Source of the DNA: Amycolatopsis lexingtonensis
Lineage (GTDB): Bacteria; Actinomycetota; Actinomycetes; Mycobacteriales; Pseudonocardiaceae
Direction: 5' to 3'
Length of the DNA stretch: 64,000 bases
Assembly: GCF_014873755.1 (NCBI RefSeq)
Contig: NZ_JADBEG010000001.1
Coordinates: 2,544,501 to 2,608,500 of the forward strand
In this document: piece by piece, positions 41,838-50,066 of the stretch
Layout of the letters: every line of letters begins with the position of its first letter
How positions within the stretch are numbered: the first letter of the stretch is position 1
Program-made: the position numbers and the translations under genes
Notes under the pieces: generated by a model
Told to the model about the DNA's origin: nothing
What the model saw: only the letters and a program-made list of their open reading frames with translations
Databases searched by the model: none

Positions 41838-41913
41838 CGCCCCAATGTGGCGTTGGTTGCGTCCAACGCACCGAACGCCACATTGGGTGCGCTCGGCCCG
41901 AGCGTCATCCAAC
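41838..41913 (-). repeat. palindromic repeat family CCAATGTGGCGTT, copy 2 (inverted)
   Basis: CCCAATGTGGCGTT (41841-41854) and AACGCCACATTGGG form a perfect 14-bp stem, followed by a 25-bp end segment (41889-41913) that matches the leading segment of copy 1 at 39905-39929 in inverse orientation at 23 of 25 places. It lies in the 128-bp gap between the convergent LysR and NAD(P)-binding protein genes. Confidence 0.8.
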
Positions 41914-41925
41914 ATTCCTCGCGGG

Positions 41926-42534
41926 CTAACCGGCCAGCGGCAGCGCGACCGCGCCGGCGAAGCGCGGGTGCTCGGCCTCGTCGAGCATCGCCGCCGCGAC
42001 AGTCGCCCGGCTGACCTTCGCCCCGAGGTCCAACGGCGGCGCCGCGGCCAGCCCGGCGGTGCGCCGGCCGGGCCTTTCCGGTCCGTCGGCGAGCATCCCG
42101 GCGTGGAAGACCGTGCCCCCGGCGGCGAGGACGGCGGTGTCGGCGGCGACCTTGTCCCCGAGCCGGTCGCCGAGGAGCTGCCCGAGCACACCGGCGGCTT
42201 CCCCGGCGGCCTCGGCGGACGGGCCGGTGCCGTACGCACCCAGCCAGATGATCCGCGCCGGCCCGGCGGCGATCACGGCTTCGGCGCCGGCCAGCAGCGT
42301 CCCGGCCCGGTCCGTGCCGAGTCCGGAAAGGACCACGGATTCCGCGCCGACGACGGCGGCGACGCTCGCCGGATCGGTCACGTCGGCCGCGGCCTTGCGC
42401 AGCCCGGCGCCGTCGGGCAGCGGGATGCGGGCGGGGTCGCGGGCGACGGCGGTGACGGTGTGGCCACGCCGGAGTGCTTCGCGGGTGAGCTCGAGGCCGG
42501 TCCGGCCGGACGCCGCGAGGACGGTGAGGTTCAT
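41926..42534 (-). CDS. NAD(P)-binding NmrA/SDR-like protein
   Basis: A 202-residue single Rossmann domain of the atypical SDR/NmrA group, with the nucleotide motif LAASGRTGLELTREAL at the N-terminus and VTAVARDPAR after the second strand. IIWLGAYGTGP replaces the usual catalytic region, so it may be a reductase with an unusual active site or a redox sensor. It is divergent from the DUF2235 gene; an inverted repeat lies in the gap. Confidence 0.75.
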   Translation of the reverse strand: MNLTVLAASGRTGLELTREALRRGHTVTAVARDPARIPLPDGAGLRKAAADVTDPASVAAVVGAESVVLSGLGTDRAGTLLAGAEAVIAAGPARIIWLGAYGTGPSAEAAGEAAGVLGQLLGDRLGDKVAADTAVLAAGGTVFHAGMLADGPERPGRRTAGLAAAPPLDLGAKVSRATVAAAMLDEAEHPRFAGAVALPLAG

Positions 42535-42553
42535 GCCTCCGACGGTAGGGACG

Positions 42554-42600
42554 TGGGTAATTCACATCAAGTGCAACGATCGCAAGGAATGAGTTACCCA
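42554..42600. promoter_or_regulatory. inverted repeat between NmrA-like and DUF2235 genes
   Basis: TGGGTAATTC (42554-42563) and GAGTTACCCA (42591-42600) are inverse with one mismatch, spaced by 27 bases, and begin 20 bp upstream of the NmrA-like start. GTAA-containing sites of this kind suit HxlR-type regulators, which commonly control NmrA-like genes, but none is present here. Confidence 0.4.
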
Positions 42601-42678
42601 GACGCAATCCGAAGCGGACCGCGTAACGGGCCACCCGCCGCCCGCGACTCACGCATGTCCGGCGCCGGGGAGGCAAAG

Positions 42679-43722
42679 ATGGCGAAACGACTGGTCGTGT
42701 GCTGTGACGGCACGTGGAACTCACTCACCCAGAAGGCGCCGACGAACGTCGTCAAGGTCAAGGACGCCGTCGCCGCGGTGGATCCGGCCGGGACGCGGCA
42801 GCTGGTGCACTACCACGAGGGCGTCGGGACCGGGAAGCGCTGGTGGGACCGCCTGGCCGGCGGCGCGTTCGGCTGGGGGCTGTCCGCCAACGTGCGGGAC
42901 GCCTACCGGTTCGTCGTCGAAAACTACGAGCCCGGCGACGAACTGTTCTTCTTCGGCTTCAGCCGCGGCGCCTACACCGCGCGCAGCGCCGTGGGCCTGA
43001 TCCGGAACTGCGGCGTGCTGCTCCCCCGGCACGCGAGCCGGGTCGGCGAGGCCTACCAGCTCTACCGCGACCGGGACCCGGCGACCGGCCCGGCGAGCCC
43101 CGCGGCGCGGAAGTTCCGGAGCAGCTTCTCGCACCAGGACGTGACGCCGGTCCGGTTCATCGGCGTCTGGGACACCGTGGGCGCGCTGGGCATCCCGCTC
43201 AGCGGCGGCCGCCTGCTCAACCTGCTGAACCGGCGCTGGCAGTTCCACGACACGCAGCTGACGTCGATCGTGCAGTCGGCCTTCCAGGCACTGGCGGTGG
43301 ACGAGCACCGGAAGGCGTTCCGCCCGGCCGTCTGGCAGCCCTCGCCCGGCGCGGACGGCCAGGAGCGCGAGCAGGTCTGGTTCTGCGGCGCGCACTCCGA
43401 CGTCGGCGGCGGCTACCCCGAGCAGGGCCTGTCGGGGCTGGCCCTGCACTGGCTGGTGGCCAGTGCCGAGAAGTGCGGGCTGGTCTTCACCCCGGGCGCG
43501 TTCGACGGCCTGCCGCCCGCGGACGACCTCGGCGTGCTGCACAACTCGCTGAACCGGCTGTACCGGTGGTTCGGCTCGATCGACCGCGAGATCGGCGTGG
43601 TCGACCCGCCGTCGGAGTCCGTCGCGTCGTGCGTGCGGCACCGCCACGAGAACATGCGGCCGCCCTACGCGCCCCCGAACCTCGTCAAGTACCTCGAGTC
43701 GCCGCGCGTCACGGAGGTGTGA
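42679..43722 (+). CDS. DUF2235 (Tle1-like) alpha/beta hydrolase
   Basis: A 347-residue DUF2235 protein, the domain of T6SS lipase effectors of the Tle1 family and of many stand-alone bacterial proteins. GGGGAGGC precedes the ATG at 42679. Visible signatures: RLVVCCDGTWNS at the start, FFGFSRGAYTARS with the nucleophile Ser, FIGVWDTVGALG with the likely acid, and HSDVGGGYPEQGLSG near the histidine. There is no signal peptide. It precedes the polymorphic toxin gene by 140 bp on the same strand, so it might be linked to it, for example as a second effector. That is inference from position. Confidence 0.85.
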   Translation: MAKRLVVCCDGTWNSLTQKAPTNVVKVKDAVAAVDPAGTRQLVHYHEGVGTGKRWWDRLAGGAFGWGLSANVRDAYRFVVENYEPGDELFFFGFSRGAYTARSAVGLIRNCGVLLPRHASRVGEAYQLYRDRDPATGPASPAARKFRSSFSHQDVTPVRFIGVWDTVGALGIPLSGGRLLNLLNRRWQFHDTQLTSIVQSAFQALAVDEHRKAFRPAVWQPSPGADGQEREQVWFCGAHSDVGGGYPEQGLSGLALHWLVASAEKCGLVFTPGAFDGLPPADDLGVLHNSLNRLYRWFGSIDREIGVVDPPSESVASCVRHRHENMRPPYAPPNLVKYLESPRVTEV

Positions 43723-43813
43723 CCACCCGACCTTGCCCGCCTGGGCCACCGTTTCGCGGATTTTCGGGCATCCGGGTAGCAGAGCTGACACGGACTGTTC
43801 AGACGCTGTTACC

Positions 43814-43832
43814 TTGCTTGAAAGTTTGACGA
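43814..43832 (+). promoter_or_regulatory. 19-bp motif upstream of the WXG/RHS toxin, shared with espG
   Basis: TTGCTTGAAAGTTTGACGA ends 30 bp before the toxin start codon. It equals the motif at 6093-6075 upstream of espG except for one base. GGGAGG just before the ATG is the ribosome site. Confidence 0.55.
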
Positions 43833-43862
43833 AACGTCCGGCCTGGGCCCGGGAGGTCGTTC

Positions 43863-46800
43863 ATGGGGAATCCCCTGGTCGCTGAGACCAAGGACTCGAC
43901 CAAGGCGTATTCGGGCATCTCGCTGCTGGAATCGGCGAACGACCTGAAATCCGCGATCGAATCAGGCGACTGGGCCTCCGTCGCGATGGGCGCGGTCGGC
44001 ACCGCCCTCGACGCCCTGTCGATGGCGATGGACCCGTTCGGGGCGATCCTCGCCGCCGGGGTGGGGTGGCTGATGGAACACGTCGGCCCGCTCAAAGAAG
44101 CCCTCAACGGGTTGACCGGGAACGCCGATGAGATCGCCGCCCAGTCCGAGACGTGGAAGAACGTCGCGACCGAGCTGGGCAGCATCGGGCAAGATCTGAC
44201 CGGGATGGTGAAAGCCGACACCGTCTCCTGGACCGGGCCTGCCGCTGATACTTACCGTCAGCGGGCGCAGGACACCGTGACGCTGCTGGAGACCGCGCAG
44301 AAGGGCTGCGAGGGTGCGTCCAGTGGGGTGAAGACCGCCGGTGAGGTGGTGGCGGCGGTGCGGGCGCTGGTGCGCGACATCATCGCGGAGCTGATCGGGC
44401 ATTTGATCAGCTGGGCGTTGCAGGTGGTGTTCACCCTCGGCATCGGGTTGACGTGGGTGGTGCCGCAGGTCATCAACGCCGTCGCCAAAACCGCCTCCAA
44501 GATCGCCGACCTGGTCAAACGACTCGTCACCGCGCTCAAAGCCTTGGTGCCGTTGCTCAAGCGGGCCGGGGACCTGTTCTCGGACGCGGCGAAGGCGTTG
44601 AAGAACATCAAGCCGGGCAAGGCCGCGCCCCCGCCGAAGCACGCCGACATCAACGGCAACCCCAAAGGGATCGACGGCACCCACACTTCTGGTGCCAAAG
44701 ACGGGCCCGAAGCCCCGCCCAAGACCGACCCGCCACCCAAGCCGGACGCGCCACCCAAGAACGATCCGCCGGTCAGCCCGCCACCCCCGAAGGTCGAGAC
44801 GCCGCCGCCCGGCGGCACGCCCAGGGGCGCTCCCAAGAGCGACCCGAAGGGCGACGGCCCGCGCGACCGCGCCCAGCCGTCGGACAGCAAGACCTACTGC
44901 GGCGACCCCGTGGACATCGCGACCGGCGAGGTCGTGATGACCCAGGTCGACCTGGTCCTGCCGGGCGACGCGGGCGACCTCGAACTGACCCGCACCCACC
45001 TCTCGGCCTACCGGGCGGGCCGGTGGTTCGGCCGCTCCTGGGCGTCCACTTTGGACCAGCGGCTGGCGGTCGGCGCCGAAGCGGTCCGGTTCTACGCCGA
45101 AGACGGCATGGTCCTCGTCTACCCGGTGCCCGCCGGTGAACCCGTGCTGCCGCTGGAAGGCCCGCGTCTCCCGCTGCACCGCTCCCCCGGCGGCTACCGC
45201 CTCGCCGCCGGTGACCGCGAGCTGCACTTCGCCGCCGACGGCCGGCTCACGGCGATCGAGCGCAACGGCAGCCGCACCGAGATCGCCTACGCCGCCGACG
45301 GCACGCCCGCCGCGCTGCGCCGCGACGACGGCGTCGAGCTCCGGATCGCCACCGACGGCGGCCGCGTCGTCGCGCTCGGCGCGCCCGGTGCCGCCCCGCT
45401 GGTCCGGTTCGGCTACAACCGCCTCGGGCAGCTGACCACGATCGCGGACTTCGCGGGCCGCCCGATGACGCTGGACTACGACTACGACCACCGGCTCGTC
45501 GGCTGGCGGGACCGCACCGGCACCTGGTACCGCTACGTCTACGACGCCCAGGGCCGCTGCGTCCGCGCAGTCGGGGCGAACGGCTTCTACAACGCGACCT
45601 TCGCCTACTCACCCGGGACGACCCGGCACACCGACGCGCTCGGCCACACCTGGACCTACCGGCTCAACGACGCCGGGCAGCTGGTCGAGCGGACCGACCC
45701 GCTCGGGAACACCCGCCGGTACACGTGGAGCCGCTACGACCAGCTGCTGTCCCAAGTGGACGAACTGGGTCGCGAAACCCGCTACGACTACCAGGATGGC
45801 GAGCTGGCCACCGTCATCCGGCCCGACGGCTCGGTCGTCCGGACGGCACCCGCCGCCGAGGGCGAGGTCCGGCTGCGGGTGGGCGACGGCGACGCGGCCG
45901 TCCAGCGCGTGGTGCCCGCGGCCGACCCGTTCACCGTCCTGCCCGGCGCCGCGGTCACGGCCGGGCCGGGGACGGCGCCCGACCCGCTCGGCGACGCGCC
46001 GGTGACGGACGCGTCGGTGCGCCCCGGCGACCGCGACCTGTTCGGCAGGCCCCAGCTCGTGCACACCGCGTCCGGCGGCGCTGCCCGGCTGGGCTGGACG
46101 GCGGAGGGCCGCCGCGCCTGGCGGATCGGCCCGCACGGCGACCGGGAAACCTGGCTGCACGACGCCGAAGGGCAGGTCGTCGAGCACCGCGACGCGGCCG
46201 GGGTCGTGCGGCGCCGCCGCTACGGGCCGTTCGGCCTGCCGGTGGCGGACATCGACGCGACCGGCGCGCGGACGACGTACACCTACGACGGCGAGCTGCG
46301 GCTCACCTCCGTGACGAACCCGGCCGGCCGGACCTGGCACTACGCCTACGACCCGGCCGGGCGCCTGGTCGCCGAGACCGACTACGACGGACGGCGGCTG
46401 ACCTTCGCCTACGACGCGGCCGGGCAGCTGCGGCGGATGACGAACGGCCTCGGCGAGGCCACCGAGTTCGCCTACGACCTGCTCGGCAACGTCATCGAGC
46501 GGCGCACGGCCGAGGACATCACCCGCTACGCCTACGACGCGCTCGGGCGGCTCGCGCTGGCTGAGAACGCCGAAGCCCGGCTCGAGCTCACCCGCGACGG
46601 GCGCGGCCGGGTGATCGCCGAGACGGTCAACGGGCTCGGCGTCGCCTGGGACTACGACGAGACCGCCGTGCGCCGCCGCACGTCGTCCGGTGTGGACAGT
46701 GAGTGGCGCTTCGACGGCGATGGCCTGCCGCGGTCGCTGCGGATCGCCGGGCACGACGTCGGGTTCGAGCACGACGCGGCCGGGCGCGAGGTCACCCGCA

Positions 46801-48428
46801 GCGTCGACGGCGAAGTGGTGCTGCGGCGGCGGTTCTGCGTGGAGGACCGGGTCGCTTCGGAGGAGATCGCCGGCGTCGGGGTCCGCACCTACGGCTACCG
46901 GCCCGACGGCCGGCTCGCCGCGGTCGGGGACACCACGCGGCCGTGGCGGCTCGAATTCGACGCCGCGGGCCGCGTCAGCGAGGCGCACGGACCCGGCGGC
47001 ACCGAGCGGTTCACCCGCGACGCCGCGGGCCGCCTCGGCACCGGCCGCGGCGAAACCCGCTACACCGGCGACGCGCAGGGCCGCGTCACCGTGCGGACCC
47101 GGGGCGAGCGGTCCTGGACGTACTCGTGGGACGGCCTGGACCGGCTGCGCGGCGTGCGCACCCCGGACGGCGCGCGCTGGACGTACCACTACGACCCGCT
47201 GGGCCGCCGGTTCGCCAAGCGGCGCTGGGTCACCGGCGCCGACGGTGAAGCCGAGCTCGTCGGCGACACGCGCTTCCTGTGGAGCGGCTTCGACCTCGTG
47301 GAGCGGATCGAACTCGGCCCGGACGGTTCACGCCGGATCCTGACGTGGGAGCGTCACCCCGGCGACGGCCACCCGGTCGTGCAGATCGAGCGGACCGCGG
47401 CCGGCGAGCGGTTCCGCAGCGTCATCACCACCCCGGCGGGCACCCCGACCGAGCTGCTGGACGAGCGGGGCGCGGTCACCTGGCGCGACCACAGCGCCTT
47501 CTGGGGCGCGCCGCTGCCGGGCGCCGACACCGCGGCCGTGCCGCTGGCGTTCCCCGGCCAGCACCGCGACGAGGAAACCGGGCTGCACTACAACGTCTTC
47601 CGCTACTACGACCCGGAAACCGCCCGGTACCTCAGCCAGGACCCGCTCGGCCTCGCGGCCGCCCCCGACCCGGTGGGCTACGTCGCCGAGCCGCTGCTCA
47701 CCGGCGACCCGCTCGGGCTCGTGGGCACCTGCGGCAAGTCCGGGCCGCCGTCGCAGAAGCGGCCCCGCCCGGACGACTTCGACGAGCACCCGGACCTCAA
47801 GCCGCCGCCGTCGAAGAAGCCCGACCTCGGCGTCGACGTCAACCGCATGACGCGCGAGGAGTGGGAGGCGTTCAAGCCGAAGCTGGACGACATGATGAAG
47901 GCGGACAAGCACTTCTTCTGGTCCGGCGGCTACAAGAAGGGCCACGGCGCGCCGGACGACCCGTACCTGGGCTCGATCGAGTTCAAGGCGAACTCGGTCG
48001 CCAAGCAGCACGGCGGCAACACGCTCGAAGGGCTGGTCGCCGACAACCACCTGAAGATGCCCGGCTGGGTCGACGACAAGATGATGAAGGACCCGGACAA
48101 GGGGTACTGGTCGCACGGCGACCACGGAACGTCCAACCTGGACCAGAAGACCTTCGTCAAGGAGAAGTGGGACCACGCGTCGGAGACGTTCGCGAAGAAC
48201 TCGAACGCCGACACCCACGTCGTCTTCCCGGACAAGCCGGGCGCGCAGACGAGCACGGGCATCCCCAATCCGGACGGCGACATCTACCCGTACCGGCGGC
48301 CGGACAACATCTTCGACGAGATCGAGTACAAGAAGCTCGAGGAGAAGGGCATCCAGGTCACCGAGCACAACGCCGAGACTGGAGCGACGAAGCCGTACCA
48401 GAAGCCGCCGCCGGTGAAGAAGCCCTGA
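43863..48428 (+). CDS. WXG/RHS polymorphic toxin with putative CD38-like NADase C-terminus
   Basis: A 1,521-residue polymorphic toxin. Residues 1-170 are a WXG-like helical domain for type VII export (SWTGPAADTYRQRA, Trp123). About 178-210 is hydrophobic and 255-335 is a Pro/Lys-rich linker. A DUF6531-like segment (CGDPVDIATGEVVMT) begins near 350, then YD/RHS repeats run to the core-end motif YYDPETARYLSQDPLGL near 1250-1265. The last 230 residues are the effector. They show W1353-S1354 (FFWSGG), T-L-E1389 (GGNTLEGL), W1436 and S1440 (KWDHASETFA), and E1488 (FDEIEYKKL). This is the order of CD38 residues W125-S126, TLE146, W189/S193 and E226, pointing to NAD+ cleavage. No immunity gene follows. 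Confidence 0.85.
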   Translation: MGNPLVAETKDSTKAYSGISLLESANDLKSAIESGDWASVAMGAVGTALDALSMAMDPFGAILAAGVGWLMEHVGPLKEALNGLTGNADEIAAQSETWKNVATELGSIGQDLTGMVKADTVSWTGPAADTYRQRAQDTVTLLETAQKGCEGASSGVKTAGEVVAAVRALVRDIIAELIGHLISWALQVVFTLGIGLTWVVPQVINAVAKTASKIADLVKRLVTALKALVPLLKRAGDLFSDAAKALKNIKPGKAAPPPKHADINGNPKGIDGTHTSGAKDGPEAPPKTDPPPKPDAPPKNDPPVSPPPPKVETPPPGGTPRGAPKSDPKGDGPRDRAQPSDSKTYCGDPVDIATGEVVMTQVDLVLPGDAGDLELTRTHLSAYRAGRWFGRSWASTLDQRLAVGAEAVRFYAEDGMVLVYPVPAGEPVLPLEGPRLPLHRSPGGYRLAAGDRELHFAADGRLTAIERNGSRTEIAYAADGTPAALRRDDGVELRIATDGGRVVALGAPGAAPLVRFGYNRLGQLTTIADFAGRPMTLDYDYDHRLVGWRDRTGTWYRYVYDAQGRCVRAVGANGFYNATFAYSPGTTRHTDALGHTWTYRLNDAGQLVERTDPLGNTRRYTWSRYDQLLSQVDELGRETRYDYQDGELATVIRPDGSVVRTAPAAEGEVRLRVGDGDAAVQRVVPAADPFTVLPGAAVTAGPGTAPDPLGDAPVTDASVRPGDRDLFGRPQLVHTASGGAARLGWTAEGRRAWRIGPHGDRETWLHDAEGQVVEHRDAAGVVRRRRYGPFGLPVADIDATGARTTYTYDGELRLTSVTNPAGRTWHYAYDPAGRLVAETDYDGRRLTFAYDAAGQLRRMTNGLGEATEFAYDLLGNVIERRTAEDITRYAYDALGRLALAENAEARLELTRDGRGRVIAETVNGLGVAWDYDETAVRRRTSSGVDSEWRFDGDGLPRSLRIAGHDVGFEHDAAGREVTRSVDGEVVLRRRFCVEDRVASEEIAGVGVRTYGYRPDGRLAAVGDTTRPWRLEFDAAGRVSEAHGPGGTERFTRDAAGRLGTGRGETRYTGDAQGRVTVRTRGERSWTYSWDGLDRLRGVRTPDGARWTYHYDPLGRRFAKRRWVTGADGEAELVGDTRFLWSGFDLVERIELGPDGSRRILTWERHPGDGHPVVQIERTAAGERFRSVITTPAGTPTELLDERGAVTWRDHSAFWGAPLPGADTAAVPLAFPGQHRDEETGLHYNVFRYYDPETARYLSQDPLGLAAAPDPVGYVAEPLLTGDPLGLVGTCGKSGPPSQKRPRPDDFDEHPDLKPPPSKKPDLGVDVNRMTREEWEAFKPKLDDMMKADKHFFWSGGYKKGHGAPDDPYLGSIEFKANSVAKQHGGNTLEGLVADNHLKMPGWVDDKMMKDPDKGYWSHGDHGTSNLDQKTFVKEKWDHASETFAKNSNADTHVVFPDKPGAQTSTGIPNPDGDIYPYRRPDNIFDEIEYKKLEEKGIQVTEHNAETGATKPYQKPPPVKKP

Positions 48429-48430
48429 CC

Positions 48431-49039
48431 TCAGCCGCCGAGTGCCGGGCCGAGCCAGCGGCGGACCAGCGCGCGCAGCTCGTCGTCGGCGGGCGGCGGC
48501 GTGGTCGGGTGCTGCAGGAACGACATGAACAGGCGCATCAGGATCTCGGCCAGCCCGCGGAGGTCCTCCTCCGTGGCGACGCCCGCCGCCGCCCAGTCGA
48601 CCGGGACGTTGCGGAGGATGCGCGTGCCGAAGGAGAACGCGAGCGGCGAGATGACCCCGTCGGTGAAGAAGTCGGCTTCGCCCGCCTGCAGGAGGAGGCC
48701 GAGGTGGGGCTCGCCGGGGACCGTGCGGACGGCCCACACCACCGACTCGACCGCCACTTCGGTGGCGGTACCGAACGTGGCCAGATGGCGTTCCATCCGC
48801 GCGGCGAACTCCTCGACCCCGGCCAGCCCGACCGCGCGGAGGATGTCCTTCAGGCTCGGGAAGTAGCGGTAGACGGTCTGCCGGGTGACGCCGGCTTCGG
48901 CGGCGACGTCGGACAGGCTCGTCTTGGCCGGCCCGACGCGGTCGAGGCACGCCGTCGCCGCCTCGACGATGCGGCGGCGTGCCTCGTCCTCCGTGCCGGG
49001 CGGGTTGCCCCGCCATCCGTGGTGCCCCATGCCCGCCAT
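48431..49039 (-). CDS. TetR-family transcriptional regulator
   Basis: A 202-residue TetR-type repressor with a clean DNA-binding domain (ARRRIVEAATACLDRVG, then LSDVAAEAGVTRQTVYRYF and PSLKDILRAVG). It lies 19 bp after the membrane protein gene on the same strand, so it is probably the third gene of the FAD oxidoreductase operon and controls it through the inverted repeat at 51518-51552. It ends 2 bp from the convergent toxin gene, which leaves no room for an immunity gene there. Confidence 0.85.
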   Translation of the reverse strand: MAGMGHHGWRGNPPGTEDEARRRIVEAATACLDRVGPAKTSLSDVAAEAGVTRQTVYRYFPSLKDILRAVGLAGVEEFAARMERHLATFGTATEVAVESVVWAVRTVPGEPHLGLLLQAGEADFFTDGVISPLAFSFGTRILRNVPVDWAAAGVATEEDLRGLAEILMRLFMSFLQHPTTPPPADDELRALVRRWLGPALGG

Positions 49040-49058
49040 CTTCCCCGACCCGGCCCGG

Positions 49059-50066
49059 TCACACCGGGGCAGGGCGGCGGGCCCGGTGCAACGCGGCCAG
49101 CACCAGGCCGGCCGCGGCGAAGCAGGCCAGCGCGTAGAGCCCGCTTTCGAGCGGGACGTCGTGGGACGGGAGCGCGGCCAGCCAGATGACGGCCAGGACG
49201 CCCAGGTAGGCGGCGGGGTAGAGCCGGGCGAAGGCGGACACCGGCCCGGCCGACCGCTGGGTGGCCACGATCCAGCCGCCGGCCAGCCAGACCAGGGCCA
49301 GTTCGACGCCGAGGATCCAGGCCTGCGCCGTGAAATGCCCCTGGAAGAGGCTCGCCGGGAGGCCCGCGACCACCATCGCGAGCGGGGTGAGCACGCCGGC
49401 CAGCAGGAACGCGGCAGGGCCCCGCAGGCGCACGACCAGGTAGGTCATCGCCGCCATCGAAACGGAGGCGAACAGCAGCATGCTGGTCAGCGGCACCGTC
49501 GCGAGCGCGGGGTGGTTGACGATGTCGTTGCCGGGGTTCCAGGCCCACCACTTCAGCGGCGGCCCGATCTGGTCGAAGACCTCGTAGAACACCTGGCACA
49601 CGAAGGCGACGGCCACCGAGCCGCGCAGCGCGCCGCGCCGGAAGATCCCGAGCGACCGCACGACCTCGTACGCGAGCTGGCTGAACGCCGGGTAGAACGC
49701 CACGATGTACAGCGGCAGCCGGTCCGCCATGAACTGCACGGTGAACCGGTTGTGGGCGAAGATGAAGCCGTACAGCTGGTCGAGGCCGAACCACTCCGGG
49801 AAGTACAGCGGGGGTTCGGTGACGAACAGGTAGACCAGGGAAGCGCACCACAGCGCCAGGTTGACCGGATCGCCCGCGCGGTACCGGCGGACGGCGTGCA
49901 CCAGCGCGAAGACCGCGCCGGCGACGATGAGCGCTTCGAGCACCGGCATCGTCCAGTCCGCCAGGTCCCACGGGAAGCGGACCGACACCACCGGGGAGAC
50001 GTCGTGGCAGTCGAAGCCGAGCCCGCGGGTGACGGCCTCGGCGTCCGGCCCGCACGCCGTGCTCAT
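49059..50066 (-). CDS. polytopic membrane protein, unknown
   Basis: A 335-residue inner-membrane protein with about eight predicted helices and many aromatic residues in its loops (TEPPLYFPEWFGLDQLYGF, then KWWAWNPGNDIVNHPAL). I do not recognise the family. The ATG at 50066 overlaps the stop of the FAD oxidoreductase gene, so the two proteins probably act together, for example on a lipid or terpenoid substrate in the membrane. Confidence 0.75.
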   Translation of the reverse strand: MSTACGPDAEAVTRGLGFDCHDVSPVVSVRFPWDLADWTMPVLEALIVAGAVFALVHAVRRYRAGDPVNLALWCASLVYLFVTEPPLYFPEWFGLDQLYGFIFAHNRFTVQFMADRLPLYIVAFYPAFSQLAYEVVRSLGIFRRGALRGSVAVAFVCQVFYEVFDQIGPPLKWWAWNPGNDIVNHPALATVPLTSMLLFASVSMAAMTYLVVRLRGPAAFLLAGVLTPLAMVVAGLPASLFQGHFTAQAWILGVELALVWLAGGWIVATQRSAGPVSAFARLYPAAYLGVLAVIWLAALPSHDVPLESGLYALACFAAAGLVLAALHRARRPAPV

